A stretch of DNA of 64,000 bases from Paenibacillus sp. CC-CFT747. GTDB lineage: Bacteria; Bacillota; Bacilli; Paenibacillales; NBRC-103111. Position numbers and translations under genes: made by a program. The notes under the pieces are model-generated. The model saw only the letters and a list, made by a program, of their open reading frames with translations, was not told where the DNA came from and ran no database searches. The stretch spans positions 2,577,501 to 2,641,500 of the forward strand of contig CP106741.1 in NCBI GenBank assembly GCA_030323305.1, in the 5' to 3' direction. Every line of letters starts with the position of its first letter. Position 1 is the stretch's first letter. Positions 27,232 to 36,261 of the stretch are shown piece after piece.

Positions 27232-29704
27232 CCGGCATCGGGGCCTCTCCGCCGAGCCGACCGGCCGTCCCGGGCGGGGGCGGGAAGCGGCCGCCGCGCT
27301 GCTTCTGTTCCTGCTGCTGCGGGAGTGCCTCCAGCCGGTAGCCGCCTTATCGGAGCTCACCTCCGTGGAGGAAACCCTCCCTTTGTATATAGCATTAGGG
27401 GATTTCTTCTCCTGGACTGGATGGAGACCTCCGCCGTTCTCCGCTGGGCCGGCAAGCTGGCCGTAGCGCTGGCCGCCGTCGGCTGGATGTTCTACGGCGA
27501 CGGGTTCGCCGGCATGGGGTGGCTGTTCGAGTATGCCGAGGAAGCGGCGCGGGATGCCGCCCGTGCCCTGAGCGGCCAAGCCGGGGAGATCAGCGCCCCT
27601 ACCCGCACCCTGGTGTTTCTGGGAGGATGGGCGATGCTGGGGGCGGTACTCTATTCCATCGTCCGGCAGACCCGCCAGTCGATCTGGTTCACCGCGGTGG
27701 TGCTGGGGTACCTGGTGTTGCTGCAGTTGGGCCCGGGCCTCGACACGTCACCCGGCATCGCCCGGGCCCTCGTGCTTGGCCTTCTGCTCGCCTCGCTTCA
27801 GCGCTGGCCGGCCGAGAAAGCCGCTTCCTATCCCCCGGCGGGGAAACGGGGGCTTCCGCCGGCTGGGCGACGGCTGTCCTCCTGCTGGCCGCGGGGGCTT
27901 CCGCCGCCGGCTGGCTCGCCGCCCGGAATCAGCCGCGGGAGGCGGTTCCCTTGGCGTGGGGAGCCGCTCAGGAGGAGTGGCTTACCGGAGGCGGCGCCGG
28001 CCGCTATACGGCTGCCATGGCCCCGCTTGCCGGAAACGGAATCTCCCGTACCGGCTACGGCTTGGACGATACCCGGCTGGGCGGCCCGCTGCAGCGGGAG
28101 AACCGCATCCTATTCACCGCGTATACGGAACAGCCGGTTTATTGGCGCGGGGAAAGCAAGAACACCTATGACGGCAGGGGATGGACCCAGAAGGGGACGG
28201 AGCAGGCGGAATGGGGGGCAGCCGGTGCCCCGGCCGCTTTGGCTTCGGAAGTGTCCGGTCCCGGACGGATCGTTCAGGAGATCTATCCGGCCTCCTCCGG
28301 CCTGTTTTCCCGGCTGCTGCTTGCCGGAGGAAAGCTCGTCCGGATCGACGAATTGACCGCCGCGGGGGGCATGCCGCTCTCCGCGGGGACGGTGAAAGCG
28401 GATCCGGAGGCCGGACGGTATGAACGCCAGGATGGGCCGGAACGGCTGCTCTCGTACCGGGTGCTGGCGGAGCTTCCGGAGAGAGACGAAACGGCCCTCC
28501 GCCAGGCGGGAACCGATTACGGGGAACGGATCCGCTCGCTGTATCTGGAACTGCCCGAAACCCTTCCCGCCCGGGTCGGGGAGCTGGCTTCCCGGGTAAC
28601 GGCCGGGGCTCCGGATCCGTTCCGCCGGGCCCAGGCGTTGGAGACGTTCTTGAAGACGTCGTATCCGTACAGCTTGGACCGGCCGAAGCCGCTTCCTCCG
28701 GGGGCCGACTTCGTGGACGACTTTCTGTTTACCCAGAAGGTCGGATACTGCGACTATTTCTCGACGGCCATGACGGTGATGCTGCGCTCCGTTGGCGTTC
28801 CGGCCCGATGGGTTAAAGGCTTCGCTCCAGGCGAGATTTCCCGCTCGTCCGGAGATAAGAGCGATCCGGCGGAGCGGCTGAACAGGTTAGCGGGAAGTCC
28901 GGTGCAGGAGGAGGCCGGGAGCGTGACGGATGCGGTGATCGGAGCTTCGTCCGGTCCTGCCTTGTCGAACGTCTATGACACGGACCTGACGGGGGGCGTC
29001 TCCGCCTCCGGCCTTTCCGGGGAACCAGGATCGTCGCACCCGGGGTACCGGGTCACGGTCCGCAGCCAGGATGCCCATTCCTGGGTGGAAGCCTATTTTC
29101 CCGGTTACGGCTGGGTGCCGTTCGATCCTACTCCGGGCTTTGGTGCCTCCGCGCTTACCCGAAGTGCGTCCGTTTCGCCGGATTCCCCAAAGAAAGCGGG
29201 GCTATCCGCGGAAGGATGGCGCTGGCCCGGCTTGTCCGGACTTGGGGCTTCGGCTTCCCGCGCAGGAACCTCGTTGGTGACGGCCGCTGCCGGTTGGAGG
29301 GCGGGCGACTGGATGGCAACGGGGGTACAGCCTTGATGTTGGCGGTGGCAGGAGGCTTATTATGGCGAAGCCGCGGCAGGCTGGAGCTGTGGCGCCTTCT
29401 CCGGGAGCGGAGAACCCGTCAGCCGGACGTGCAACTGCTGGTGCTGGACCGACTGTGGGAACAGGTTTTTCGCTTCTATGGCCCGAGGGCCCCGGATATG
29501 ACGCTGCGGGAGTATGTCGACCGAATCGGAGCGGCCGATCCGGAAGGCCGGCAGATGCTCATGGAATGGGTCAAGCTGGATGAAGAAGCCCGGTTCGACA
29601 TGCTGGAACCCCACTTGTCCAAGCCACGCTTCCGGGAGACGTGGAAATGGCTCGGGAACCGGCGTGCCGCCCGAAGCCGTATAACCCGATTCGACAAATC
29701 TTGA
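27215..29704 (+). CDS. Transglutaminase-like membrane protein, TgpA type (three frameshifts)
   Basis: Large membrane protein with several N-terminal transmembrane segments (AAALLLFLLLRECLQPVAAL, VLGYLVLLQLGPGL), an extracytoplasmic transglutaminase core with the catalytic triad (Cys in KVGYCDYFSTAMTVMLRSVG, His in QDAHSWVEAYFPGYG, Asp in WVPFDPTPGF), a further membrane segment (LMLAVAGGLLW) and a DUF4129-like cytoplasmic tail (VLDRLWEQVFRFYG). Frame breaks: near 27411 (GDFFLLDWMET), between about 27790 and 27840, and in ACGGGGGTACAG near 29325 (MATGGTALML). The start overlaps the end of DUF58. Repaired length is about 830 residues. Function in Firmicutes is unproven. Confidence 0.8.
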
Positions 29705-29708
29705 AGCT

Positions 29709-29763
29709 AACGAAAGCTCCTGAGGCAGCGGGCCTTCCATGCCGCTTCACGGGAGCTTTCTTA
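29709..29763 (+). terminator. Terminator of the moxR operon
   Basis: GAAAGCTCC (29710-29718) and GGAGCTTTC (29752-29760) pair at the base of a long stem with an inner AGCGG/CCGCT; a short T-rich tail follows. Confidence 0.7.
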
Positions 29764-29940
29764 GGTTGGGGGGCGCTGGCGTTTTACTTGGAGGGGCGGC
29801 CGTTTCCCCGACCGGCGTATGGATGCCGTGGGCTAGGGGAACGAATGCGTATTTTGCAGGAGCAGGGACGATTTGTCCAAACGGGTAAGGTTCGATGTTC
29901 ATAAACTACACTATCTTCCAAACAAAGGTGGTGGATGCGA

Positions 29941-30111
29941 ATGGGCAAGCACAAATCCTGCTCCTGCAAGCATGGTCACGATCATGGTCACGGACACGGC
30001 CATTCCAAAGGCAAAGTCAAAGTGATCAAGCTGAAGCCTGGTCAAAAGGCGATCGTCGTCTGCAAGAAACACGGCAAGCATGGCATGCACAAGAAATACA
30101 GCTGGTATTGA
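29941..30111 (+). CDS. Small histidine/lysine-rich protein (56 residues)
   Basis: A short frame with its own signals: AAAGGTGG 7-14 bases before ATG 29941 and a perfect terminator nine bases after the TGA. The product starts MGKHKSCSCKHGHDHGHGHG and continues HSKGKVKVIKLKPGQKAIVV with CKKHGKHGMHKKYSWY. It has about 11 His, 3 Cys and many Lys, no signal peptide and no membrane segment. The HGHDHGHGHGH stretch with a CSC pair suggests transition-metal binding (Ni, Zn, Cu or Co); a spore-coat-like role is another possibility. I recognise no family. Monocistronic. Confidence 0.7.
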   Translation: MGKHKSCSCKHGHDHGHGHGHSKGKVKVIKLKPGQKAIVVCKKHGKHGMHKKYSWY

Positions 30112-30119
30112 TCCCGCCG

Positions 30120-30144
30120 GCCGCTCCATTAGGAGCGGCTTTTT
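30120..30144 (+). terminator. Terminator of the His-rich protein gene
   Basis: GCCGCTCC-ATTA-GGAGCGGC perfect 8-bp stem followed by TTTTT. Confidence 0.93.
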
Positions 30145-30193
30145 GCATGGGCGGCTTCCTTCCGGTCGATTGGTAAGGCTGTTGCCTAAGAAA

Positions 30194-30290
30194 CTAGCGC
30201 CTTATCCGCAAATGAAGTTCTGCTTGTCTTATGATTTTCGTGCACCTACAGAGCCTTTCTCGCCAACAAAGATACCGGATAAGGCACTAG
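30194..30290. repeat. Dispersed ~96-bp inverted-repeat element, copy 1
   Basis: Ends CTAGCGCCTTATCCG and CGGATAAGGCACTAG are near-perfect terminal inverted repeats (14 of 15). The body is about 75% identical to the reverse complement of the element at 55701-55796 and shares its right half with 38314-38408. The right end overlaps the 3' end of the minus-strand gene that stops at 30287. Non-coding and MITE-like. Confidence 0.75.
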
Positions 30291-30520
30291 CGGGTGAGCA
30301 GCTTCGCAGCCAGGATCAGGATGAGGAGGACCACGACAGTAAGGAGGACGGCATACATACAATAGCGGATCGGCTTCGGCACGGAGGCCATAGGGGCAGG
30401 GTCAACGGAAAGGTCCTTACGTTCATAGGGATGGGTGGAATTGTCGGTGTACTCCTCTTCCTTCGGATCCGGCTTGACCGGTAGAGGAGCTAGGGGGCGA
30501 AGGGGCTTGTCCTTATTCAT
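30287..30520 (-). CDS. Small C-tail-anchored membrane protein
   Basis: 77 residues. The Pro/Glu/Lys-rich N-terminal half (PLAPLPVKPDPKEEEYTDN) is cytoplasmic-like. The C-terminal segment YCMYAVLLTVVVLLILILAA is a single transmembrane helix followed by KLLTR. ATG at 30520 has GGGAGG upstream. No family recognised. The stop lies inside the terminal inverted repeat of repeat copy 1, so the element supplies the end of the gene. Confidence 0.7.
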   Translation of the reverse strand: MNKDKPLRPLAPLPVKPDPKEEEYTDNSTHPYERKDLSVDPAPMASVPKPIRYCMYAVLLTVVVLLILILAAKLLTR

Positions 30521-30835
30521 AACAGTCCTCCCTTGGCTAAAGTGACTTATGAAGAATAACGTTTGCCGAGAGGCTTTTCTGACGGTTGAAAAACACGCGG
30601 AGTGAGCAATCTACTAGAGAGAAGCAGGGAGAGGCGATTCCTCCTTTCGATCCATGGTATCCATAAAAAGTAATAGGGCATAGGTTTTACCATATTCTTC
30701 CGGGTCCTTTCGATCCTCCGGTTGGTTTTGAATCCGGGCTTTCCGGGTGAGGGGATCGGTGAAAAGATAAGGCTTCGATCGTCATGACAGAGATGGAGTG
30801 CTTTCCTGCCTTCGGATGCCGGATCCTGGGGCTGG
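30521..30835. other. 315-base intergenic stretch upstream of the guaA promoter
   Basis: No gene and no riboswitch recognised. CCTTTCGATCC recurs (about 30645 and 30707) and several short imperfect inverted repeats are present. Confidence 0.4.
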
Positions 30836-30865
30836 TTGACGGCATCAACGGGGGTTTAATATAAT
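30836..30865 (+). promoter_or_regulatory. guaA promoter (SigA type)
   Basis: TTGACG (30836-30841), 18-base spacer, TATAAT (30860-30865). The transcript would have only about 27 untranslated bases, so no leader riboswitch fits. Confidence 0.75.
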
Positions 30866-30898
30866 AATCACTATTAACTTGGGAAAGTAGGTACGGAA

Positions 30899-32437
30899 TT
30901 GATTAAACCAAATGAACTCATTGTCGTTCTGGATTTCGGCGGCCAGTACAACCAGCTGATCGCGAGAAGAATCCGGGATTTGGGCGTTTACAGCGAGCTT
31001 CTGCCGTTCAACACCCCGGCCGAGGAAATTCGGGCCCTGCAGCCGAAAGGTATTGTTTTCTCCGGCGGGCCATCCAGCGTTTATGCCGAGAATGCCCCTC
31101 ACGTCGATCCGGGCGTCTATGAGCTCGGTATCCCGATTCTCGGCATCTGTTACGGCATGCAGCTGATGGCGCATCAGTTGAAGGGCAAGGTCAGCCGGGC
31201 CGAGAAGCGGGAATACGGCAAGGCGCTTGTAGACTTTTCTGAAATCTGCCTGCTCTCGAACGGATTGGAGCGCCAGCAGCAGGTATGGATGAGCCACGGC
31301 GACATGGTGTCGGAGCTTCCTGAAGGCTTCGTCGTGACGGCAAGCACCCTGCATGCTCCGATCGCCGGGATGAGCCATCCCGACAAAAACTTTTACGCCG
31401 TGCAGTTCCACCCGGAGGTTCGCCATTCCGTTTACGGAAACGAGCTGATTCATAATTTCCTCTACCAGATCTGCAAATGCGAAGGCAACTGGAGCATGGA
31501 AACGTTCATCGATGACCAGATCCGGGAAATCCGCGAGCAGGTCGGGGACAAAAAGGTTCTCTGCGCCTTGAGCGGCGGGGTCGATTCCTCGGTGGTGGCG
31601 ATGCTGATCCATAAAGCGATCGGCGACCAGCTCACCTGCATGTTCATCGACCACGGCCTTCTGCGCAAGGGCGAAGCCGAGAGCGTCATGGAAACCTTCG
31701 TCGGCAAGTTCGACATGAAGGTCGTGAAGATCGATGCCCAGAGACGGTTCCTGGACAAGCTGGCCGGCGTGGACGATCCGGAGAAGAAGCGGAAGATCAT
31801 CGGCAACGAGTTCATCCGGGTGTTCGAGGAAGAATCGACGCAGTTCGACGATTTTGACTTCCTGGCACAAGGTACGCTGTACACCGATATCATCGAAAGC
31901 GGAACGGCTACGGCCCAGACGATCAAGTCCCACCACAACGTGGGCGGTCTGCCGGAGGACATGAAGTTCAAGCTGGTGGAGCCGCTAAAGGCCTTGTTCA
32001 AGGACGAGGTGCGCAAGGTCGGAGAAGAATGCGGCCTGCCGGAAGCGATCGTCTGGAGACAGCCGTTCCCGGGACCGGGACTTGCTATCCGCGTACTCGG
32101 GGAAGTAACGGAGGACAAGCTGACCATCGTCCGCGATTCCGACTACATCCTCCGCGAGGAAATTGCCAACGCAGGGCTCGACCGGGAGATCTGGCAGTAC
32201 TTTACCGCCCTGCCGAACATGAAGAGTGTCGGCGTTATGGGGGATGCCCGTACGTATTCCTACACGGTCGGCATCCGCGCCGTTACCTCCATCGACGGCA
32301 TGACCGCCGACTGGGCCCGCATTCCGTGGGACGTACTGGAGAAAATCTCCGTGCGGATCGTAAACGAAGTGGACAATGTCAACCGCGTGGTGTACGACAT
32401 TACGTCCAAGCCGCCGGCGACGATTGAGTGGGAATAA
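30899..32437 (+). CDS. guaA: GMP synthase (glutamine-hydrolysing)
   Basis: Converts XMP to GMP using ATP and glutamine. The N-terminal class I amidotransferase (FSGGPSSVY; nucleophile in [23 protein letters not shown]) is followed by the ATP pyrophosphatase domain with P-loop [14 protein letters not shown] and the dimerisation domain ([14 protein letters not shown], ending PPATIEWE). 512 residues, intact. Start is TTG at 30899 ([20 protein letters not shown]), matching homologues; the ribosome binding site is weak. It has its own promoter and terminator. Confidence 0.96.
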   Translation: MIKPNELIVVLDFGGQYNQLIARRIRDLGVYSELLPFNTPAEEIRALQPKGIVFSGGPSSVYAENAPHVDPGVYELGIPILGICYGMQLMAHQLKGKVSRAEKREYGKALVDFSEICLLSNGLERQQQVWMSHGDMVSELPEGFVVTASTLHAPIAGMSHPDKNFYAVQFHPEVRHSVYGNELIHNFLYQICKCEGNWSMETFIDDQIREIREQVGDKKVLCALSGGVDSSVVAMLIHKAIGDQLTCMFIDHGLLRKGEAESVMETFVGKFDMKVVKIDAQRRFLDKLAGVDDPEKKRKIIGNEFIRVFEEESTQFDDFDFLAQGTLYTDIIESGTATAQTIKSHHNVGGLPEDMKFKLVEPLKALFKDEVRKVGEECGLPEAIVWRQPFPGPGLAIRVLGEVTEDKLTIVRDSDYILREEIANAGLDREIWQYFTALPNMKSVGVMGDARTYSYTVGIRAVTSIDGMTADWARIPWDVLEKISVRIVNEVDNVNRVVYDITSKPPATIEWE

Positions 32438-32484
32438 GCCAGGCTGCGGCGGGAGCCGCACCAGCCGTCTTATAAGATATTGAG

Positions 32485-32542
32485 CAGGCCGATGTCGGCC
32501 GGTGGCACTCCATGTGCCGCCGGAAAGACATCGGTCTTTTTT
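32485..32542 (+). terminator. guaA terminator
   Basis: GCCGATGTC/GACATCGGT outer stem and CCGG-GGCAC/GTGCC-CCGG inner stem around TCCAT, followed by TTTTTT. Confidence 0.92.
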
Positions 32543-32859
32543 GACGTTGGGGTGAGGAAAAGGCTTGGAGAGTATCTTTCGGCACGGAGAATTCGTTACT
32601 TAAAGAAAGAGGGAAAGATTGGGTATAGCAAAATTCCACCATGCCTTCCTGCGGCGGCCTGCCTATAATGGGTACAGGCGGCAGTAAGGGACGGCGCAGG
32701 AAGGAATAAGGTAAGATTGCGGCTGTAAGCATGAGTTGCCGTGTTGGAAGAGAGAAACGACGGAGCGAGACGGTAACCGTTAAGGAGCAGGAGCCGGACA
32801 CGACGGAGCAAATGACAAGATAGGATAAACAGGGCGGCGCCCTGCAAGGAGGATTGACC
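32543..32859 (+). other. 317-base stretch without recognised gene
   Basis: Between the guaA terminator and the next start. No convincing coding frame or structured RNA is seen; a promoter for the following small gene presumably lies here. Confidence 0.35.
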
Positions 32860-33102
32860 ATGAACGTATATTTTCTGGAGAAAACGATGTCCCACCATCA
32901 AGACGATGTCAACCGTACCGCCCGGATGACGTGGAACTGGCGGCAGGAGCCGGAAACGGAGGCCGGTTCGGAGATGTACCTGCATACGAAGGCCGTGGGC
33001 GTGCTGACGGAAATGCTCGAGAACGAGAACGAGGAGCTGCGCCTGCGCGCGGCGGAAATCATTCTGAAGTATTCCGCTAACCGCGGCAAGGCTGGAGCGT
33101 AA
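32860..33102 (+). CDS. Hypothetical 80-residue protein
   Basis: AAGGAGG precedes ATG 32860 by seven bases. The product starts MNVYFLEKTMSHHQDDVNRT and ends with a charged amphipathic helix region (VLTEMLENENEELRLRAAEI, ILKYS) resembling short helical modules in phage and HEAT-like proteins. No family is recognised and no membrane segment seen. It lies upstream of the pbuG regulatory region. Confidence 0.7.
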   Translation: MNVYFLEKTMSHHQDDVNRTARMTWNWRQEPETEAGSEMYLHTKAVGVLTEMLENENEELRLRAAEIILKYSANRGKAGA

Positions 33103-33120
33103 GGGCCTAAAAAGACGAAC

Positions 33121-33164
33121 AAATCCGAACGGATAGATAAAAACCAGCTTAAACGTTCGGTTTT
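33121..33164 (+). promoter_or_regulatory. PurR operator (two PurBoxes) upstream of pbuG
   Basis: AAATCCGAACGGAT (33121-33134) and the inverted TTAAACGTTCGGTTTTAA (box 33151-33164) both fit the PurBox pattern with central CCGAAC. They face each other with a 16-base gap, the spacing PurR requires in Bacillus subtilis. The pair ends six bases before the -35. Confidence 0.8.
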
Positions 33165-33169
33165 AACGG

Positions 33170-33198
33170 TTGACAAGTTTCGACACTCCCTCTAAAAT
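33170..33198 (+). promoter_or_regulatory. pbuG promoter
   Basis: TTGACA (33170-33175), 17-base spacer, TAAAAT (33193-33198). Confidence 0.85.
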
Positions 33199-33223
33199 AA
33201 GAAGCAGCTATCACGTTTATTTC

Positions 33224-33293
33224 TTTTCGTATAATTCCGGGAATGGGCCTGGAAGTCTCTACGAGATCACCGTAAATGATCTGGCTACGAAAA
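33224..33293 (+). ncRNA. Purine (guanine-type) riboswitch aptamer upstream of pbuG
   Basis: P1 TTTTCGTA/TACGAAAA; P2 TCCGG with loop GAATGGG; J2/3 AGTCTCTAC; P3 AGATCA/TGATCT with loop CCGTAAA; J3/1 GGCTACG carrying the C that specifies guanine. One J2/3 base differs from the usual AGTTTCTAC. Confidence 0.88.
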
Positions 33294-33295
33294 AA

Positions 33296-33388
33296 GGAAG
33301 ATGGCGCAAAGCTTATGGTTTGTTGGGGGCTTTGTGCATAATCTTCCTTCTTGATTGGGAGCCTAGGTCATAATGACCTGGGCTTTTT
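33296..33388 (+). terminator. pbuG riboswitch expression platform (hairpin plus terminator)
   Basis: A long hairpin (GGAAGAT 33296-33302 with ATCTTCC 33341-33347; GCGCAAAGC with GCTTTGTGC inside) starts three bases after P1. The intrinsic terminator AGCCTAGGTCA-TAA-TGACCTGGGCT plus TTTTT (33360-33388) lies 31 bases before the start codon. Confidence 0.8.
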
Positions 33389-33419
33389 ATGCTTTAATCC
33401 AATTTTAGGGGAGTAGCAG

Positions 33420-34814
33420 GTGGATCGGTTTTTCAAATTGAAAGAGCACGGAACGACGGTGCGGACGGAGATTATGGCGGGGATCACAACCTTCATGGCC
33501 ATGGCTTACATTCTGTCCGTTAACCCTGACGTGCTGAGCGGCTTCGGCAAAACAGGAATGGATTGGTATGCCGTGTTCCTGGCAACGGCGCTGGCGGCAG
33601 GGATTTTCACCGCAGCGATGGGGCTGTTCGTTAACTTTCCGGTAGCTCTGGCACCGGGTATGGGATTAAACGCATACTTTGCCACCGTTATTTTGGCTTC
33701 CGGCGGGTCGATTACGTGGCAGATGGCTTTGACCGCCGTCTTTATCTCGGGGATTATCTTTATCATTCTTACGATTACCAATGTCCGGCAGCTGCTGCTG
33801 GTGGCCGTGCCGAACAGTTTGAAGCATGCGATTACGGTCGGGATCGGATTGTTTATTACGATCGTCGGCCTCAAGAACAGCGGACTGCTGACCGTAGCGG
33901 TGGAGAACTCCGTAACGGATATTCCGAAAGGGCAGTTCACGGATGTTCTTGGCTTTGAGACGGTTTTCCATATGGGCAGCCTGGAGAACAGCACCGTGGT
34001 GCTCACGATTGTCGGCCTGGTTCTCATTTCGATCCTTATGGTTATGCGCGTCAAAGGCGCCATTCTGTACGGAATTCTCGCCACGACCGTGATCGGGATG
34101 TTCACCGGTGATGTGGATTTCAGCAGCATCGGCAAGGCGAAGGCGCCTTGGATCCCGGATTTCTCGGCGCTTCAGTTCTTCCAGTTTGACTTTGCGGGCA
34201 TTGTGCATGCCGGTATCATCTCGATTATTGCCACCTTTACCTTCGTAGAGCTGTTTGATACGTTCGGAACGCTTGTGGGTACCGCGAACCGTGCCGGTCT
34301 GATGAAGGATGAGGAAGCCGGACGCAAGCGCGTCGGCAAAGCCATGATGGTGGACGCCATCGCGGTAAGCGGCGGAGCGGCGCTCGGGACAAGCACCACG
34401 ACGGCCTTTATCGAGAGCGCAGCAGGGGTGGCCGAAGGCGGACGCACCGGCCTTACAGCCGTAACCACCGGCGTATGCTTCCTGCTCTCCCTGTTCCTCG
34501 CCCCGGTTGTGGCGTTGATTCCTGCGGCCGCTACATCGGCGGCTCTGATCGTGGTCGGGGTGCTCATGACCCAGTCGATCAAAGAAATTGATTTTTCCGA
34601 TTTCGTCGTGGCCATTCCTTCGTTCCTGACGCTGGCCATCATGCCGTTTACGTACAACATCGCCAACGGAATTTCGTTCGGAATCGTTACGTATGTTATT
34701 CTTGCCTCGGTAGCGAACGCAACCGGCAACGGCAAGTATAAGGTTCACTGGCTGATGTGGGTGCTCGCCATCCTGATTATCCTGCGCTATGCGCTGGTGG
34801 GAAGCCAAGGCTAA
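33420..34814 (+). CDS. pbuG: Hypoxanthine/guanine permease, NCS2 (AzgA-like)
   Basis: Polytopic proton symporter for purine bases, about 12-14 membrane segments. AzgA/PbuG motifs: TEIMAGITTFMAMAYILSVN, LAPGMGLNAYFA, VPNSLKHAITVGIGLFI, FDTFGTLVGTANRAGLM and ALGTSTTTAFIESAAGVAEG. 464 residues, intact. Start GTG at 33420 after GGGGAG. PurBoxes and a guanine riboswitch upstream match the control of pbuG in Bacillus subtilis, which supports guanine/hypoxanthine rather than adenine or xanthine uptake. A bidirectional terminator follows. Confidence 0.92.
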   Translation: MDRFFKLKEHGTTVRTEIMAGITTFMAMAYILSVNPDVLSGFGKTGMDWYAVFLATALAAGIFTAAMGLFVNFPVALAPGMGLNAYFATVILASGGSITWQMALTAVFISGIIFIILTITNVRQLLLVAVPNSLKHAITVGIGLFITIVGLKNSGLLTVAVENSVTDIPKGQFTDVLGFETVFHMGSLENSTVVLTIVGLVLISILMVMRVKGAILYGILATTVIGMFTGDVDFSSIGKAKAPWIPDFSALQFFQFDFAGIVHAGIISIIATFTFVELFDTFGTLVGTANRAGLMKDEEAGRKRVGKAMMVDAIAVSGGAALGTSTTTAFIESAAGVAEGGRTGLTAVTTGVCFLLSLFLAPVVALIPAAATSAALIVVGVLMTQSIKEIDFSDFVVAIPSFLTLAIMPFTYNIANGISFGIVTYVILASVANATGNGKYKVHWLMWVLAILIILRYALVGSQG

Positions 34815-34845
34815 GCTTACGATCTTTACCTCACAGAGAGAATGA

Positions 34846-34895
34846 AAAAGCTGTCCCCGAAGTAGAGCCTTCTACTGGAGGGACAGCTTTGTTTT
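34846..34895. terminator. Bidirectional terminator between pbuG and the dehydrogenase gene
   Basis: AAAGCTGTCCC (34847-34857) and GGGACAGCTTT (34880-34890) with inner AGTAGA/TCTACT; T tract on either strand. Confidence 0.88.
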
Positions 34896-34905
34896 GGTCA
34901 ACCGG

Positions 34906-35864
34906 TTACCCGTTAACGACGTGAACCGGTTTCCCGTTCTGAAAATTCCGAACATTGTCCACCGCGATGTCCATCAGCCGCCGGCGCGCTTCTACACTTG
35001 CCCAGGCGATGTGGGGGTGACGACGCAGTTAGGCGCGGAGAGCAGCGGGTTATCGGCCGCTGGCGGTTCCGTGGACAGCACATCGACCCCCGCGCCGGTC
35101 AGCTTGCCGTCCCGGAGTGCCTGGGCGAGATCCTCCTCGGCGACTAATCCTCCGCGGGACGTGTTGATCAGCACGGCTCCCGGCTTCATGCGGGCAATGG
35201 ACTCCTCGTTGATCATTCCCTTGGTCTCGGGGGTGAGCGGGCAGTGCAGCGACACGATGTCGGACTCCGCCAGCAGGTCGTGGAGGCTCATGAAGGTGAC
35301 CTCTTTCTCGTCCGGGTAAGACCGGCGCCCGCTCGTGGCAGCCAGGACGCGCATGCCGAACGCCCGGGCGATGCGCGCCGTCTGCTTGCCGATATCTCCA
35401 TAGCCGACGAGGCCGATCGTTTTGCCGGCAAGCTCGGTGAGGGGAGCGAGCGTAAAGCTGAAGTCTTGGCTCTGCGCCCATTGGCCGCTGCGGGCGGCTT
35501 CGCTGTGCCGGGCCACCTGCTGCACAAGCTCCAACAGCAGCGCGAAGGTCAGCTGGGCGACGGAATCCGTGCTGTAAGCGGGCACATTCGTGACGACGAT
35601 GTCCCGTGCTTTTGCGGCCTCCAGGTCGATGATGTTGTACCCCGTCGCGAGAACCCCTATGTACTTCAGGCCAGGCAGCCGGCTGATCGTTTCGGCGTTC
35701 AAGGGCGTTTTGTTGGTGAGCACGATTTCCGCTCCCTGGGCCCGTTCGGTGATGAGGTCCTCCGGGGTCCGGTCATAAACCGTTAGGTCTCCCAGCTCCT
35801 CAAGCTTCGTCCAGCTCAAATCCCCAGGATTGAGCGTGTAGCCGTCCAACACGACGATTTTCAC
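34906..35864 (-). CDS. D-2-hydroxyacid dehydrogenase (one frameshift)
   Basis: NAD-dependent enzyme of the glycerate/hydroxypyruvate-reductase group. N-terminal substrate domain (VLTNKTPLNAETISRLPGLK), Rossmann motif TIGLVGYGDIGKQTARIARA, catalytic Arg in LINTSRGGLVAEEDL, Glu region STEPPAADNPLL and catalytic His in CVVTPHIAWAS. The last is seen only after adding one C in the ACCCCCACATC run near 35016; the frame then runs to the stop at 34906 (VHVVNG end). About 319 residues. GTG at 35864 follows GGAGG. The exact substrate is not determinable; the purine genes are neighbours only. Confidence 0.87.
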
Positions 35865-36005
35865 AAAAGGTCCCTCCTAACGTGTACTGTTTCTTCTATA
35901 GAATAAACCCGAATCCTATTAAATCATATCACATTCGGGGGTGTTCGGGGGAACGCACGAGCCCTTCCCCGTCAGGTGGCCGAAGCGGATGGGGAATTGT
36001 ATCAT

Positions 36006-36050
36006 AAAAGCGAACTTTACAAGAAGGAAAGGATAAAAACGTTCGCCTTT
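36006..36050 (+). promoter_or_regulatory. PurR operator (two PurBoxes) of the purine operon
   Basis: AAAAGCGAACTTTA and, inverted, AAAACGTTCGCCTT hold CGAAC/GTTCG cores (36011-36015, 36041-36045). Fourteen-base boxes leave a 17-base gap, matching the PurR requirement; the pair ends two bases before the -35. Confidence 0.78.
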
Positions 36051-36052
36051 GG

Positions 36053-36082
36053 TTGACACGGCCTTCGCCCGGCTGGTAAACT
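36053..36082 (+). promoter_or_regulatory. Promoter of the purine operon
   Basis: TTGACA (36053-36058), 18-base spacer, TAAACT (36077-36082). Confidence 0.75.
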
Positions 36083-36132
36083 GAAGGCAGGAAAAAAGCC
36101 ATTTTACCCAATTCATAAAGCAATCCAAAGCT

Positions 36133-36199
36133 CTCGTATAAAGTCGGGGATACGGCCCGAAAGTTTCTACCCGAAAACCATAAATTTTTGGACTACGAG
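36133..36199 (+). ncRNA. Purine (guanine-type) riboswitch of the purine operon
   Basis: P1 CTCGTA/TACGAG; P2 TCGGG/CCCGA with loop GATACGG; J2/3 AAGTTTCTAC; P3 with loop ACCATAA; J3/1 GGACTACGAG with the guanine-specifying C. An almost canonical xpt-class aptamer. Confidence 0.93.
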
Positions 36200-36261
36200 G
36201 ATGGAGGAACGCCGCTTGGTTATGCCCGTGCTGTACGGGGAGAGCAGGCGCCTTTCTTTGT

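Noticed and set aside
4011..29704. Interpreting the broken genes (stalk-domain protein, rocD, rocF, hemL, DUF58, tgpA and others) as pseudogenes
   Set aside because: Each is repaired to a conserved full-length protein by one to three single-base changes, mostly in homopolymers, and several are needed for core metabolism.
33125..33160. Inverted CCGAACG..CGTTCGG followed by TTTTAA, first read as a weak terminator of the 32860 gene
   Set aside because: Spacing and flanks fit a PurR PurBox pair right upstream of the pbuG promoter much better, and the loop is too long for a good terminator.
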